NCBI GenBank assembly: GCA_012728465.1 | Contig: JAAYFB010000078.1 | Location: forward strand, 1 to 13,653 | Direction: 5' to 3' | DNA from: Proteiniphilum sp. | GTDB lineage: Bacteria > Bacteroidota > Bacteroidia > Bacteroidales > Dysgonomonadaceae | Length of the DNA stretch: 13,653 nt | Shown here: piece by piece, positions 6,750 through 13,416 of the stretch | Position numbering within the stretch: the stretch's first letter is position 1 | How the letters are laid out: every line of letters starts with the position of its first letter | Translations under genes and position numbers: made by a program | Notes under the pieces: generated by a model | Told to the model about the DNA's origin: nothing | What the model saw: only the letters and a program-made list of their open reading frames with translations | Databases searched by the model: none

Positions 6750-8582
6750 ATGAGATACTTTTTAAATAGATATAAAGCTTTATACATATTTGCACTTATA
6801 CTTATTGTAAGCGCAAGTGCAGCAAATTCGCAAGTTACATTTCGTGCATCTGCACCTGCAACTGTGGTAAAAGGAGAGCAATTTAGATTAGTTTATACTC
6901 TCAATAAAACGGGTAGAGACTTAAGACTTCCTGAAATGAAGGGGCTAGAGGTTATTTTTGGCCCTGCAACATCCACAAGTTATAGCCAAAGCACTGTAAA
7001 TGGAAAAACCACTTCCGAAAGTTCAGTTTCATATACTTATACTGTAATTGCCCAAGAAGAAGGAAGTTTTGACATTGAACCTGCCTCAATCACAGTAGAT
7101 GGAGCTAATTATAAATCAAACTCACTAAAAATAAGCGTTCTACCACCAGACAAAAAATCGGAATCTGGAAATAGAGAAGGCTCCTCACAACAATCAGCAG
7201 CAGGATCGCCAAATATTGGACCTAATGATGCATTTATTAGGGCAATAATATCTAAAAATGGGGTGTATGAACAAGAGGGCTTTACTGTAACATTCAGATT
7301 ATACTCCGTTCATGGACAAATATACTTTGAAGGAGCTGAGTTCCCAGAGTTTGATGGATTTATGAGTGAAGAAGTTCCTATTTCTTCTAACCAGCAGCTA
7401 AAACTAGAAAGATATAACGACAGAAATTATTATACTGCCGATATAAAAAAATCTTTACTATTTCCACAAAGATCAGGCAAAATAACAATTCCTTCGGGTA
7501 AGTTAGAAACCGTATTCACTGTACCTTCTGGAAGAAAGGTATCATCGTTCTTCGGGCCACAAGAAGTAATGGCTGAAGTAAAGAAGACACTAGTTACAAA
7601 TCCGATAACGGTAGATGTAAAAGCATTGCCAGAAGGCAAACCGCTCAATTTCTCTAACGCAGTTGGTAGTTACACGATGAATAGTTCTATAAGTACGCAA
7701 CAAACTTCTGCAAATGAAGCGATAACAGTTACATTAGAGATTACAGGAACTGGCAATGGTAAGCTAATAAGAAACCCCATTGTTGACTTCCCAACAAATT
7801 TTGAAACTTACGATCCTACTGTAACTAATAATTTTCAGGTAAGTGGTAATGGACTGACAGGTACAAGAAAGATTGAGTACCTAGCAATACCACGATACGA
7901 AGGCAAGTATAATATTCCATCTATTGAATTTACTTACTTTGATACAAACTCTAACTCATACAAAACATTAAGTTCTCCTGAGTATAATCTTGACATTGCT
8001 AAAGGTGATCCGACTAAAGCAACTTCTAACACTTATATTAGCCAACAGAGCGTAAAGGTGGAAGATGATATCAGATTTATCAAGACGAACACACCAATAT
8101 ATCAGTCTAAAGATTCTTACTTTGCTGGTTCAATAGGTTATTGGTTGTGGTATATTATTCCAGCATTATTATTTATAACATTTGCTGTAATATACAGAAA
8201 GAGAGCAAAAGAAAACTCTAACATCAATCTAGTAAAAACTAAAAGAGCTAACAAAATAGCTATTAAACGACTGAGAGTCGCAGAAAAATTCTTAAAGCTG
8301 CATAACAAAGAGAAGTTTTACGACGAAGTACTCCGTGCTCTTTGGGGATATTTTAGCGACAAGTTATTGATACCAGTTGCAAATCTTACTAAAGATAACA
8401 TTGAGTCAGAGTTATCTAATTACGGAATAGAGAGTTCATTAATTAGTAAGTTCACTGAGATTCTCAATACATGTGAGTTCGCACGCTATGCACCTGCTGA
8501 AAGTGACACTGCTATGGACAAACTTTACAATGAGACTATTAATGCGATAGGTGAAATGGAGAGTAAACTTAAAATAAAATAG
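6750..8582 (+). CDS. batD: BatD membrane protein
   Basis: 610 residues, the usual BatD size. It has a signal peptide at 1-27 (SASAANS before Q28) and a long beta-rich periplasmic part made of Ig-like segments to about 460, with a S/G/Q-rich linker near 135-155. One membrane helix follows at about 464-482, then a basic cytoplasmic helical domain (about 484-610). The start of the mature protein (VTFRASAPATVVKGEQFRL) is characteristic of BatD (oxygen tolerance family). No catalytic motif is visible, so it is likely structural or a binding scaffold bridging periplasm and cytoplasm, where its tail could meet MoxR or DUF58 (inference). It lies 28 nt after batC and its TAG ends 2 nt before batE. Both ends resemble the smaller protein encoded at 2803-3873. 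Confidence 0.94.
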   Translation: MRYFLNRYKALYIFALILIVSASAANSQVTFRASAPATVVKGEQFRLVYTLNKTGRDLRLPEMKGLEVIFGPATSTSYSQSTVNGKTTSESSVSYTYTVIAQEEGSFDIEPASITVDGANYKSNSLKISVLPPDKKSESGNREGSSQQSAAGSPNIGPNDAFIRAIISKNGVYEQEGFTVTFRLYSVHGQIYFEGAEFPEFDGFMSEEVPISSNQQLKLERYNDRNYYTADIKKSLLFPQRSGKITIPSGKLETVFTVPSGRKVSSFFGPQEVMAEVKKTLVTNPITVDVKALPEGKPLNFSNAVGSYTMNSSISTQQTSANEAITVTLEITGTGNGKLIRNPIVDFPTNFETYDPTVTNNFQVSGNGLTGTRKIEYLAIPRYEGKYNIPSIEFTYFDTNSNSYKTLSSPEYNLDIAKGDPTKATSNTYISQQSVKVEDDIRFIKTNTPIYQSKDSYFAGSIGYWLWYIIPALLFITFAVIYRKRAKENSNINLVKTKRANKIAIKRLRVAEKFLKLHNKEKFYDEVLRALWGYFSDKLLIPVANLTKDNIESELSNYGIESSLISKFTEILNTCEFARYAPAESDTAMDKLYNETINAIGEMESKLKIK

Positions 8583-8584
8583 AG

Positions 8585-9349
8585 ATGCAAACAATAAGAA
8601 ATATATCATTTATACTTTTTATATTCATACCGTCAGTGTTATTTGCGCAATCGTCTGCTTCCGATGCTGCAGAAGCATATCGAAGTAACGACTTTGCGAA
8701 GAGTATCCAGCTTTATGAACAAGTTGTAGCTCAAATAGTACACGAAAATAAAGAATCCGCAGAAATATACTATAACCTTGGCAATGCATACTTCAGAAAT
8801 GGAGAAACAGCTAAAGCCATACTAAACTACGAAAGAGCACTATTGCTAAACCCAGGTGATAGCGATATACGCCATAATCTTCGTTTTGCTAGAACTAGAC
8901 TAGAGGATAAAATAGATGCATCAGATAAATTCTTTTTAAACAATTGGGTTAACGAACTAATGAATCTATTTAATTCTAATAAATGGGCAAGCATTGGTAT
9001 TGGCTTCTTTATCGCACTTCTTATTTCACTATCAGCATACTTCTTTGTAAGAATAGTGTGGGTTAGAAAAACTGGATTTTATGCAGCAATAGTATTTCTT
9101 TTTCTCATGATTATATCGAATAGCTTTGCTTTTAGCCAAAAGAATAGTAGGCTAAATCGTAAAACAGGTATCATAATGTCTGCATCCGCTTCAATAATGG
9201 CTTCTCCAGATGCTAATAGTCAAGAGCTATTCAGATTACATGAAGGCACAAAAGTGAAAGTTAAAAAGAACGATGCAAATTGGATTGAAATAGAAATTGC
9301 AAACGGAAGTGTGGGATGGACTTCTAAAGAGAATGTAGAAACTATTTAG
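8585..9349 (+). CDS. batE: BatE: TPR, two membrane helices and a C-terminal SH3-like domain
   Basis: A 254-residue protein. Signal peptide 1-21 ends SVLFA before Q22. Two TPR units cover about 25-93 (AAEAYRSNDFAKSIQLYE, then EIYYNLGNAYFRNGE and AILNYERALLLNP). A pair of membrane helices lies at about 133-157 and 163-183, and a bacterial SH3-like domain at about 193-251 contains LHEGTKVKVKK, NWIEIEIANGSVGWTS. With both helices as a hairpin, TPR and SH3 would face the periplasm; SH3b domains often bind peptide or cell wall. It is the last Bat gene, 2 nt after batD, so the two are probably translationally coupled. It likely docks other Bat proteins; no enzyme activity is evident. The start ATG at 8585 gives a standard signal peptide. 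Confidence 0.93.
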   Translation: MQTIRNISFILFIFIPSVLFAQSSASDAAEAYRSNDFAKSIQLYEQVVAQIVHENKESAEIYYNLGNAYFRNGETAKAILNYERALLLNPGDSDIRHNLRFARTRLEDKIDASDKFFLNNWVNELMNLFNSNKWASIGIGFFIALLISLSAYFFVRIVWVRKTGFYAAIVFLFLMIISNSFAFSQKNSRLNRKTGIIMSASASIMASPDANSQELFRLHEGTKVKVKKNDANWIEIEIANGSVGWTSKENVETI

Positions 9350-9503
9350 TTTTCAATTATCTGAAATTATATATTACAGAATAAACCAATTACTACGGAT
9401 AAAGAAGTATAACATTTTCGCTTGGATTCAATTCACACCATTAAAATATTCCTTTAGTAGAATATCATTTATTAGCCTATAAAACTATTAAGGACAAGGG
9501 ATC

Positions 9504-9534
9504 AAATAAACACCCTCTTCGTGAGGGATTATTT
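9504..9534 (+). terminator. Probable terminator of the Bat operon
   Basis: CCCTC (9513-9517) pairs with GAGGG (9523-9527) across the loop TTCGT. Outside a small internal loop, AAATAA (9504-9509) pairs with TTATTT (9529-9534), which also gives a T-rich 3' side. It lies 154 nt after batE and 55 nt before the PAP2 gene. The rest of the 239-nt batE-PAP2 gap (9350-9588) is A/T-rich; the only other structure seen is a weak hairpin at 9360-9380. No convincing TAnnTTTG promoter for the PAP2 gene was found in it. Confidence 0.5.
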
Positions 9535-9588
9535 AAGTAAAATAGATACACACAGTGCACAAATAACAACTTATAAAATAACAACCTT

Positions 9589-10290
9589 ATGAAAGAAGCA
9601 GTCGAAAGCCTTTTACCTTTAGAGCGAAACCTATTTTTCTTCCTCAATGGAAGTGATTCTTTATTTTTAGACAATATATTTCTAACAATAACAGGAAAGA
9701 TTATATGGGCACCAATTGTTCTATTCCTTGTATTTATGTTCTTTTTTAAAACCCCTTTTAAAGTAGCTATTATTACGATACTAGCCGTAGCTATTCTTGT
9801 GACTCTTTGTGATCAAATATCTTCATCCATTTTTAAAGACTATTTCCAAAGACTTAGACCAGTAAATCATCCCGAATTCAAAGACCTTGTGGATACTGCA
9901 AAAGGATATAGAAGTGGTGGCTACAGTTTTATCTCTGGACATGCCACAAACAGTTTTGGTATTGCAATATTTCTATCCTTATTATACAAAAACCGATGGG
10001 TAACGATACCTATCATATCATGGGCCGTTCTAAACAGCTATTCTAGAATATACCTAGGAGTACATTTTACTTCAGACATATTAGGTGGAATAATTATGGG
10101 AACACTAGTGGCCATCTTTGTTTATGGGATGTACAAATATGCAATTAGCAAACTGGTCAAACCCAACCCTTTTATTAATAACAAGTCAGCATACTCAACT
10201 AAAAATGCTAAAACTATTGGTATTGCGTTATCATCTTACATACTACTAGTAATAATATTTAGCCCATTACTGTCAACTTTACCCAAATAA
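9589..10290 (+). CDS. PAP2-family membrane phosphatase
   Basis: A 233-residue multi-pass membrane protein of the PAP2 (type 2 phosphatidic acid phosphatase) superfamily, which removes phosphate from lipid phosphates or diphosphates, typically at the outer face of the inner membrane. All three catalytic motifs are present: KxxxxxxRP (K83 to R90-P91), SGH (116-118, with Ile rather than Pro before it, in FISGHATNSFG), and SRxxxxxHxxxD (S152, R153, H159, D163). Hydrophobic segments lie at about 38-53, 57-75, 119-133, 137-150, 164-182 and 207-227. The last follows an extension past the usual PAP2 core. The substrate cannot be told from sequence: undecaprenyl diphosphate recycling, lipid A dephosphorylation or phosphatidylglycerophosphate are the main possibilities. 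It stands apart from the Bat operon (239-nt gap with a hairpin) and from the next gene (136 nt). Confidence 0.92.
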   Translation: MKEAVESLLPLERNLFFFLNGSDSLFLDNIFLTITGKIIWAPIVLFLVFMFFFKTPFKVAIITILAVAILVTLCDQISSSIFKDYFQRLRPVNHPEFKDLVDTAKGYRSGGYSFISGHATNSFGIAIFLSLLYKNRWVTIPIISWAVLNSYSRIYLGVHFTSDILGGIIMGTLVAIFVYGMYKYAISKLVKPNPFINNKSAYSTKNAKTIGIALSSYILLVIIFSPLLSTLPK

Positions 10291-10342
10291 AATTTGTTTT
10301 ATCATTAAAAGAGAGTTATTTGAACTTTTTTACAGGATAAAA

Positions 10343-10374
10343 GTTGTTTCATTCCAAAATAATTTATAAGTTTA
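10343..10374 (+). promoter_or_regulatory. Candidate Bacteroides-type promoter for the small HTH gene
   Basis: GTTG (10343-10346, 3 of 4 to the -33 TTTG) and TAAGTTTA (10367-10374, one mismatch to TAnnTTTG) are 20 nt apart, the spacing expected of Bacteroides promoters. The implied start is near 10378, leaving a leader of about 49 nt. A second, weaker pair (TTTG at 10293-10296 and GTTATTTG at 10315-10322) lies just after the PAP2 stop. Confidence 0.35.
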
Positions 10375-10426
10375 TGGCATGATATAATAACAAGAATATT
10401 AATTACATATAAAATTTAAGGAAACC

Positions 10427-10732
10427 ATGGCAAGAACTATCACGTTTAATGAATTAAGAGCACTGAAAGACAAGCTACCTGATGGCAGTATACGCAAGAT
10501 AGCAGATGAGCTGGGACTAAAACCAGAAACAGTAAGGAACTACTTTGGTGGACACAATTACAGAGAAGGAAAAAGTATTGGTGTCCATATAGAATCGGGA
10601 CCAGATGGTGGAATTGTTGTATTAGACGACTCAACAATATTCGACAAAGCATTATCAATATTGGGACTTGAGGATTATCCCGTATATCAAACTCAAGTGG
10701 AAGAAATTGAGGACGAACAAAGTAATGGATAA
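10427..10732 (+). CDS. Small HTH-like putative DNA-binding protein (Bacteroidales-type)
   Basis: A 101-residue soluble protein. Residues about 20-41 (SIRKIADELGLKPETVRNYF) have the spacing of a helix-turn-helix: a helix, a turn at LGLK, then a recognition-like helix. A glycine-rich beta segment follows (GVHIESGPDGGIVVLDD, about 52-68), then a short helix (DKALSILGL) and an acidic tail. I associate this layout with small proteins annotated as DNA-binding in Bacteroidales; no experimentally defined role is known to me, so regulation of transcription is only suggested. The ATG at 10427 is preceded by AAGGA about 6 nt upstream, a Shine-Dalgarno-like site that is uncommon in this phylum. The gene has a candidate promoter upstream and a strong terminator 18 nt downstream, so it looks like a single-gene unit. 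Confidence 0.8.
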   Translation: MARTITFNELRALKDKLPDGSIRKIADELGLKPETVRNYFGGHNYREGKSIGVHIESGPDGGIVVLDDSTIFDKALSILGLEDYPVYQTQVEEIEDEQSNG

Positions 10733-10750
10733 TGTTACTATACTTACGAG

Positions 10751-10792
10751 CCCAATATTTAAGAAGATACTTTCTAAGATATTGGGTTTTTT
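10751..10792 (+). terminator. Strong intrinsic terminator after the HTH gene
   Basis: Bases 10751-10766 and 10771-10786 form a 16-position stem (outer CCCAATAT / ATATTGGG fully paired; inner part with one A-A mismatch and two G-U pairs) around the 4-nt loop ATAC. Six T follow (10787-10792). This is a classic intrinsic terminator. The next gene starts only 26 nt later. Confidence 0.9.
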
Positions 10793-10818
10793 AATTCAAT
10801 AATTAATGATAATAGAAT

Positions 10819-11973
10819 ATGCAAAAGGACGACACAAATAATAATAAACATGAGCAGAACTTAGTAACTGTAGCTATACACTCATATGAGAAAGCAGTTA
10901 TACTAAAATCAATTTTAGAATCTGAAGGTATAGAAACTGTTATACATGGTGTTAGCATAATACAACCATCAGTACCTGGCAATGTACGTGTAAGGATAAA
11001 TGAAGAAGATTTACCAAGGGCATTAACGATTATTGAACAGGTTGATTTCACATCTCACATTGAAAGCGATAAAGACTTGGAAAAAGCAAAAGGAAAAAAT
11101 GAAGTTCTAATTCCAGTTGACTTTTCTAATTATACAATGAAGACATGCGAGTTTGGCTTCAATCTTGCCAATGATATAGGAAGTGACGTGCTTCTTATGC
11201 ACTCATTTTACACACCATATTATCCTATGGCTGTGCCTTTTGGAGACGCTTTTAGTATTCAGAACTCAGACAGAACAGTCTATAAGGATATCAAAGATAA
11301 GGTCGAGAAACAAATGAATGAACTTATCAAAAATATTAAATCAAGAATCGATAATAAAGAGCTTCCAAATGTCCAATTCAAACACATCATAGTAGAAGGA
11401 CTACCTGAAGAAGAGATAATATCATACTCAAAAAAGCAACGCCCCAAAGCAATAGTAATGGGTACACGTGGTAGCAATGCGAAAGACTTAGATTTGATAG
11501 GAAGTGTAACTGCAGAAGTTATCGATGGCAGTAAAACTCCTATTTTTGCTATTCCTGAGAACTCAAAAGATATGGATATTTCTCAAATTAAGAATATTGC
11601 TTTTCTTACTAACTTCAGAGAGAGGGAATTTAAGGCGTTCGACATAATGATGAGCTTCATTAAGCCATACCCCATTAAAGTACATCTTGCACATATGGCT
11701 CGCAAGGGTGATGTGTGGGATGAAATTAAACTTTCTGGAACTCAAACATATCTTGCAGAACAATATCCTCAGCTTGACTTAGAGTATAAACTTCTTGATA
11801 GAGACAAACAACTTGAGTTAGTGTTGGAGGAGTTCGTAGGTCAAAACAAAATAGATATAATTGCAATGTCTAGTTCAAGACGCGGATTGTTTGCACGTAT
11901 TTTCAATCCCGGTATTGCTCGTAGAATGCTATTCCATTCAGATACTCCACTTTTAGTTATTAAAGGGTTATAA
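10819..11973 (+). CDS. DUF2007 fused to tandem universal stress protein (Usp) domains
   Basis: A 384-residue cytoplasmic protein. Residues about 15-75 match the DUF2007 fold, a small putative signalling domain (VTVAIHSYEKAVILKSILES, then RVRINEEDLPRALTIIEQ). Two Usp domains follow at about 94-247 and 257-383. The first keeps the ATP-binding pattern G-x2-G-x9-G-S (G215, G218, G228, S229). The second has a degenerate version (SSSRRGLFARIFNPGIARRML) and may not bind nucleotide. Usp proteins respond to starvation, oxidative or envelope stress, often as ATP-dependent regulators; the target is unknown here. The start is fixed: an in-frame TAG lies at 10813-10815, one codon before the ATG, and DUF2007 needs the N-terminus. 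The gene lies 86 nt after the HTH gene, but with a strong terminator between. It is convergent with sufS. Confidence 0.92.
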   Translation: MQKDDTNNNKHEQNLVTVAIHSYEKAVILKSILESEGIETVIHGVSIIQPSVPGNVRVRINEEDLPRALTIIEQVDFTSHIESDKDLEKAKGKNEVLIPVDFSNYTMKTCEFGFNLANDIGSDVLLMHSFYTPYYPMAVPFGDAFSIQNSDRTVYKDIKDKVEKQMNELIKNIKSRIDNKELPNVQFKHIIVEGLPEEEIISYSKKQRPKAIVMGTRGSNAKDLDLIGSVTAEVIDGSKTPIFAIPENSKDMDISQIKNIAFLTNFREREFKAFDIMMSFIKPYPIKVHLAHMARKGDVWDEIKLSGTQTYLAEQYPQLDLEYKLLDRDKQLELVLEEFVGQNKIDIIAMSSSRRGLFARIFNPGIARRMLFHSDTPLLVIKGL

Positions 11974-11997
11974 GATAGAATATGCATCGTAATAAAT

Positions 11998-12039
11998 ATG
12001 CCCCAAAGGTTTGTTGATAACCATTGGGGCATTATTTTT
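11998..12039. terminator. Shared terminator between convergent usp and sufS genes
   Basis: ATGCCCCAA (11998-12006) pairs with TTGGGGCAT (12024-12032). After one A-A mismatch, GGTT (12008-12011) pairs with AACC (12019-12022) around a 7-nt loop. On the + strand TTATTTTT follows directly, ideal for ending usp transcription. On the - strand the hairpin is followed by ATTTATTA, a weaker U-rich tail, so it may also stop sufS. Its place between two convergent stop codons supports this. Confidence 0.88.
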
Positions 12040-12054
12040 GAAAATAGTACAGTA

Positions 12055-13266
12055 TCAAAACATTTTAGAAACCCTCTCAATACCATTTGCAAGAATGTCT
12101 ATTTCCTCTTTAGTATTATAAACAGCAAATGATGCACGCATGGTTCCCTCTATTCCAAGTCTGCGCATAAGCGGCTCGGCACAATGATGACCAGTTCTGA
12201 TAGCGATGCCCATCCTGTCTAGAAGAGTACCTAAATCATAAGGATGAATATCCTTGACCAGAAAAGAAACGACGCTACTCTTTTCTTTAGCAGTACCAAT
12301 GATACGCAAACCGTCAATAGCAGATAGCTTTTCGGTAGCATAATCTAATAATTGTGCCTCATAGTCAAATATGTTATTCATGCCTATAGCTGACACATAA
12401 TCTAAAGCAGTAGCCAATGCACTAGAGCCAATAAAATCGGGAGTGCCTGCCTCAAACTTGAATGGCAAATCATTAAAAATTGTTCTTTCGAAAGTTACAC
12501 TCGATATCATTTCACCACCACCCTGATATGGAGGAATCTTATCTAACCACTTTTCTTTTCCATATAATACACCCATACCAGTAGGTCCATATATTTTGTG
12601 CGAAGAAAATATTAGGAAATCACAATCCAACTCCTGCACATCTATCTCAGTATGCTGAATAGATTGAGCAGCATCAATCAGAACAGGAATATCATATTTC
12701 TTAGCTATCTCTATAATCTTTTTAATAGGGTTTATAGTGCCCAACACATTAGATATATGTATAACCGAAATTAGCTTTGTTCGCGAAGTAATTTTTTTCT
12801 CAAACTCTTCAATTATTAATTCGCCCTCATCACTAATAGGTGCTACTTTTAGTTTCACTCCTCTGATATCACCTTGCAAGTGCCATGGCACTATATTAGC
12901 ATGGTGTTCCATTTCCGTAACCAATATCTCATCTCCAGCCGTACAAAACTCACGACAAAATGATGATGCTACAAGATTGATAGCCTCAGTGGCACCACGA
13001 GTAAATATAATTTCGTTTTCAGACTTTGCATTAATAAACTTCTGAACAGTTTTACGCGAATCCTCGTGAGCCTGTGTAGCCTCTTGACTTAAAAGATGTA
13101 CACCACGATGCACATTTGAGTTAGTATTATAATACATTTCCGAAATCTTCTCCACCACGCATCTTGGTTTGTGAGTAGTGGCACTATTATCTAAATAAAC
13201 CAAGGGCTTATCATAAATAGTGCGTGCAAGAATAGGAAAGTCTGACCGTATTTTATTAATATCCAT
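12055..13266 (-). CDS. sufS: Cysteine desulfurase SufS (group II, PLP-dependent)
   Basis: SufS takes sulfur from L-cysteine, leaving alanine, and passes it as a persulfide to the SufBCD scaffold that builds Fe-S clusters. The 403 residues match the family length. Key residues are the PLP lysine K224 in SSHKIYG, the PLP-contacting D198 in LIDAAQ, H121-H122 in EMEHHAN, the persulfide cysteine C362 in RTGHHCAEP, and R377 in GTMRASF. The compact region around C362 marks the SufS (group II) type rather than IscS/NifS. I chose ATG at 13266 (MDINKIRSDFPIL); the frame extends to 13320, but that part is encoded in the promoter-like and hairpin DNA and is not conserved-looking. sufD lies upstream on the same strand after 150 nt containing hairpins and a promoter-like element, so sufS may be transcribed partly on its own. 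Confidence 0.96.
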   Translation of the reverse strand: MDINKIRSDFPILARTIYDKPLVYLDNSATTHKPRCVVEKISEMYYNTNSNVHRGVHLLSQEATQAHEDSRKTVQKFINAKSENEIIFTRGATEAINLVASSFCREFCTAGDEILVTEMEHHANIVPWHLQGDIRGVKLKVAPISDEGELIIEEFEKKITSRTKLISVIHISNVLGTINPIKKIIEIAKKYDIPVLIDAAQSIQHTEIDVQELDCDFLIFSSHKIYGPTGMGVLYGKEKWLDKIPPYQGGGEMISSVTFERTIFNDLPFKFEAGTPDFIGSSALATALDYVSAIGMNNIFDYEAQLLDYATEKLSAIDGLRIIGTAKEKSSVVSFLVKDIHPYDLGTLLDRMGIAIRTGHHCAEPLMRRLGIEGTMRASFAVYNTKEEIDILANGIERVSKMF

Positions 13267-13289
13267 TATTTGAGTGTATGTTGAATTTA

Positions 13290-13297
13290 CAAATGTA
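13290..13297 (-). promoter_or_regulatory. Candidate -7 promoter element for sufS with an overlapping dyad
   Basis: On the - strand, TACATTTG (13297 to 13290) matches TAnnTTTG exactly. Transcription would start near 13286, giving a leader of about 20 nt before sufS. No TTTG sits at the expected -33 place. The element overlaps a perfect 5+5 inverted repeat, TTTAC-AAAT-GTAAA (13286-13299), which could be an operator. Confidence 0.45.
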
Positions 13298-13369
13298 AAA
13301 TAAAAATAAAACAATGCCACCTATCAGTTAATATATAGCATTCCCTATATTAACTAAATAGTGGCATTG
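13298..13369 (-). terminator. Long hairpin with U-rich tail between sufD and sufS
   Basis: Read on the - strand, CAATGCCAC (13369-13361) pairs with GTGGCATTG (13320-13312), nine perfect pairs. After a poorly paired stretch, AGTTAATATA (13355-13346) pairs with TATATTAACT (13335-13326), ten more pairs, around a loop of about 10 nt. The strand then runs into TTTTATTTTTATTTT (13311-13297). This looks like an intrinsic terminator or attenuator that would reduce transcription from sufD into sufS. Confidence 0.6.
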
Positions 13370-13378
13370 TAGATGTTT

Positions 13379-13407
13379 GCGATAGTAATTAACTACTATT
13401 TTATCGC
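13379..13407 (-). other. Second hairpin just after the sufD stop
   Basis: ATAGTA (13382-13387) and TACTAT (13394-13399) form a 6-bp stem with loop ATTAAC. Alternatively, GCGAT (13379-13383) pairs with ATCGC (13403-13407). It starts 9 nt after the sufD stop codon on the - strand. No T-run is attached, so it may act as a 3'-end stabiliser or as part of a larger structure with the neighbouring long hairpin. Confidence 0.35.
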
Positions 13408-13416
13408 TATATTTCA

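Noticed and set aside
9360..9380. Weak hairpin just after batE as the operon terminator
   Set aside because: The 8-position stem has a mismatch, is almost all A/U in its inner half and lacks a T-run. The hairpin at 9504-9534 is the better candidate.
13267..13320. N-terminal extension of sufS by 18 residues to an ATG at 13320
   Set aside because: The extension is F/Y/T-rich, is encoded by the U-rich tail and -7-like element, and precedes a typical SufS start (MDINKIRSDFP). The ATG at 13266 is preferred.
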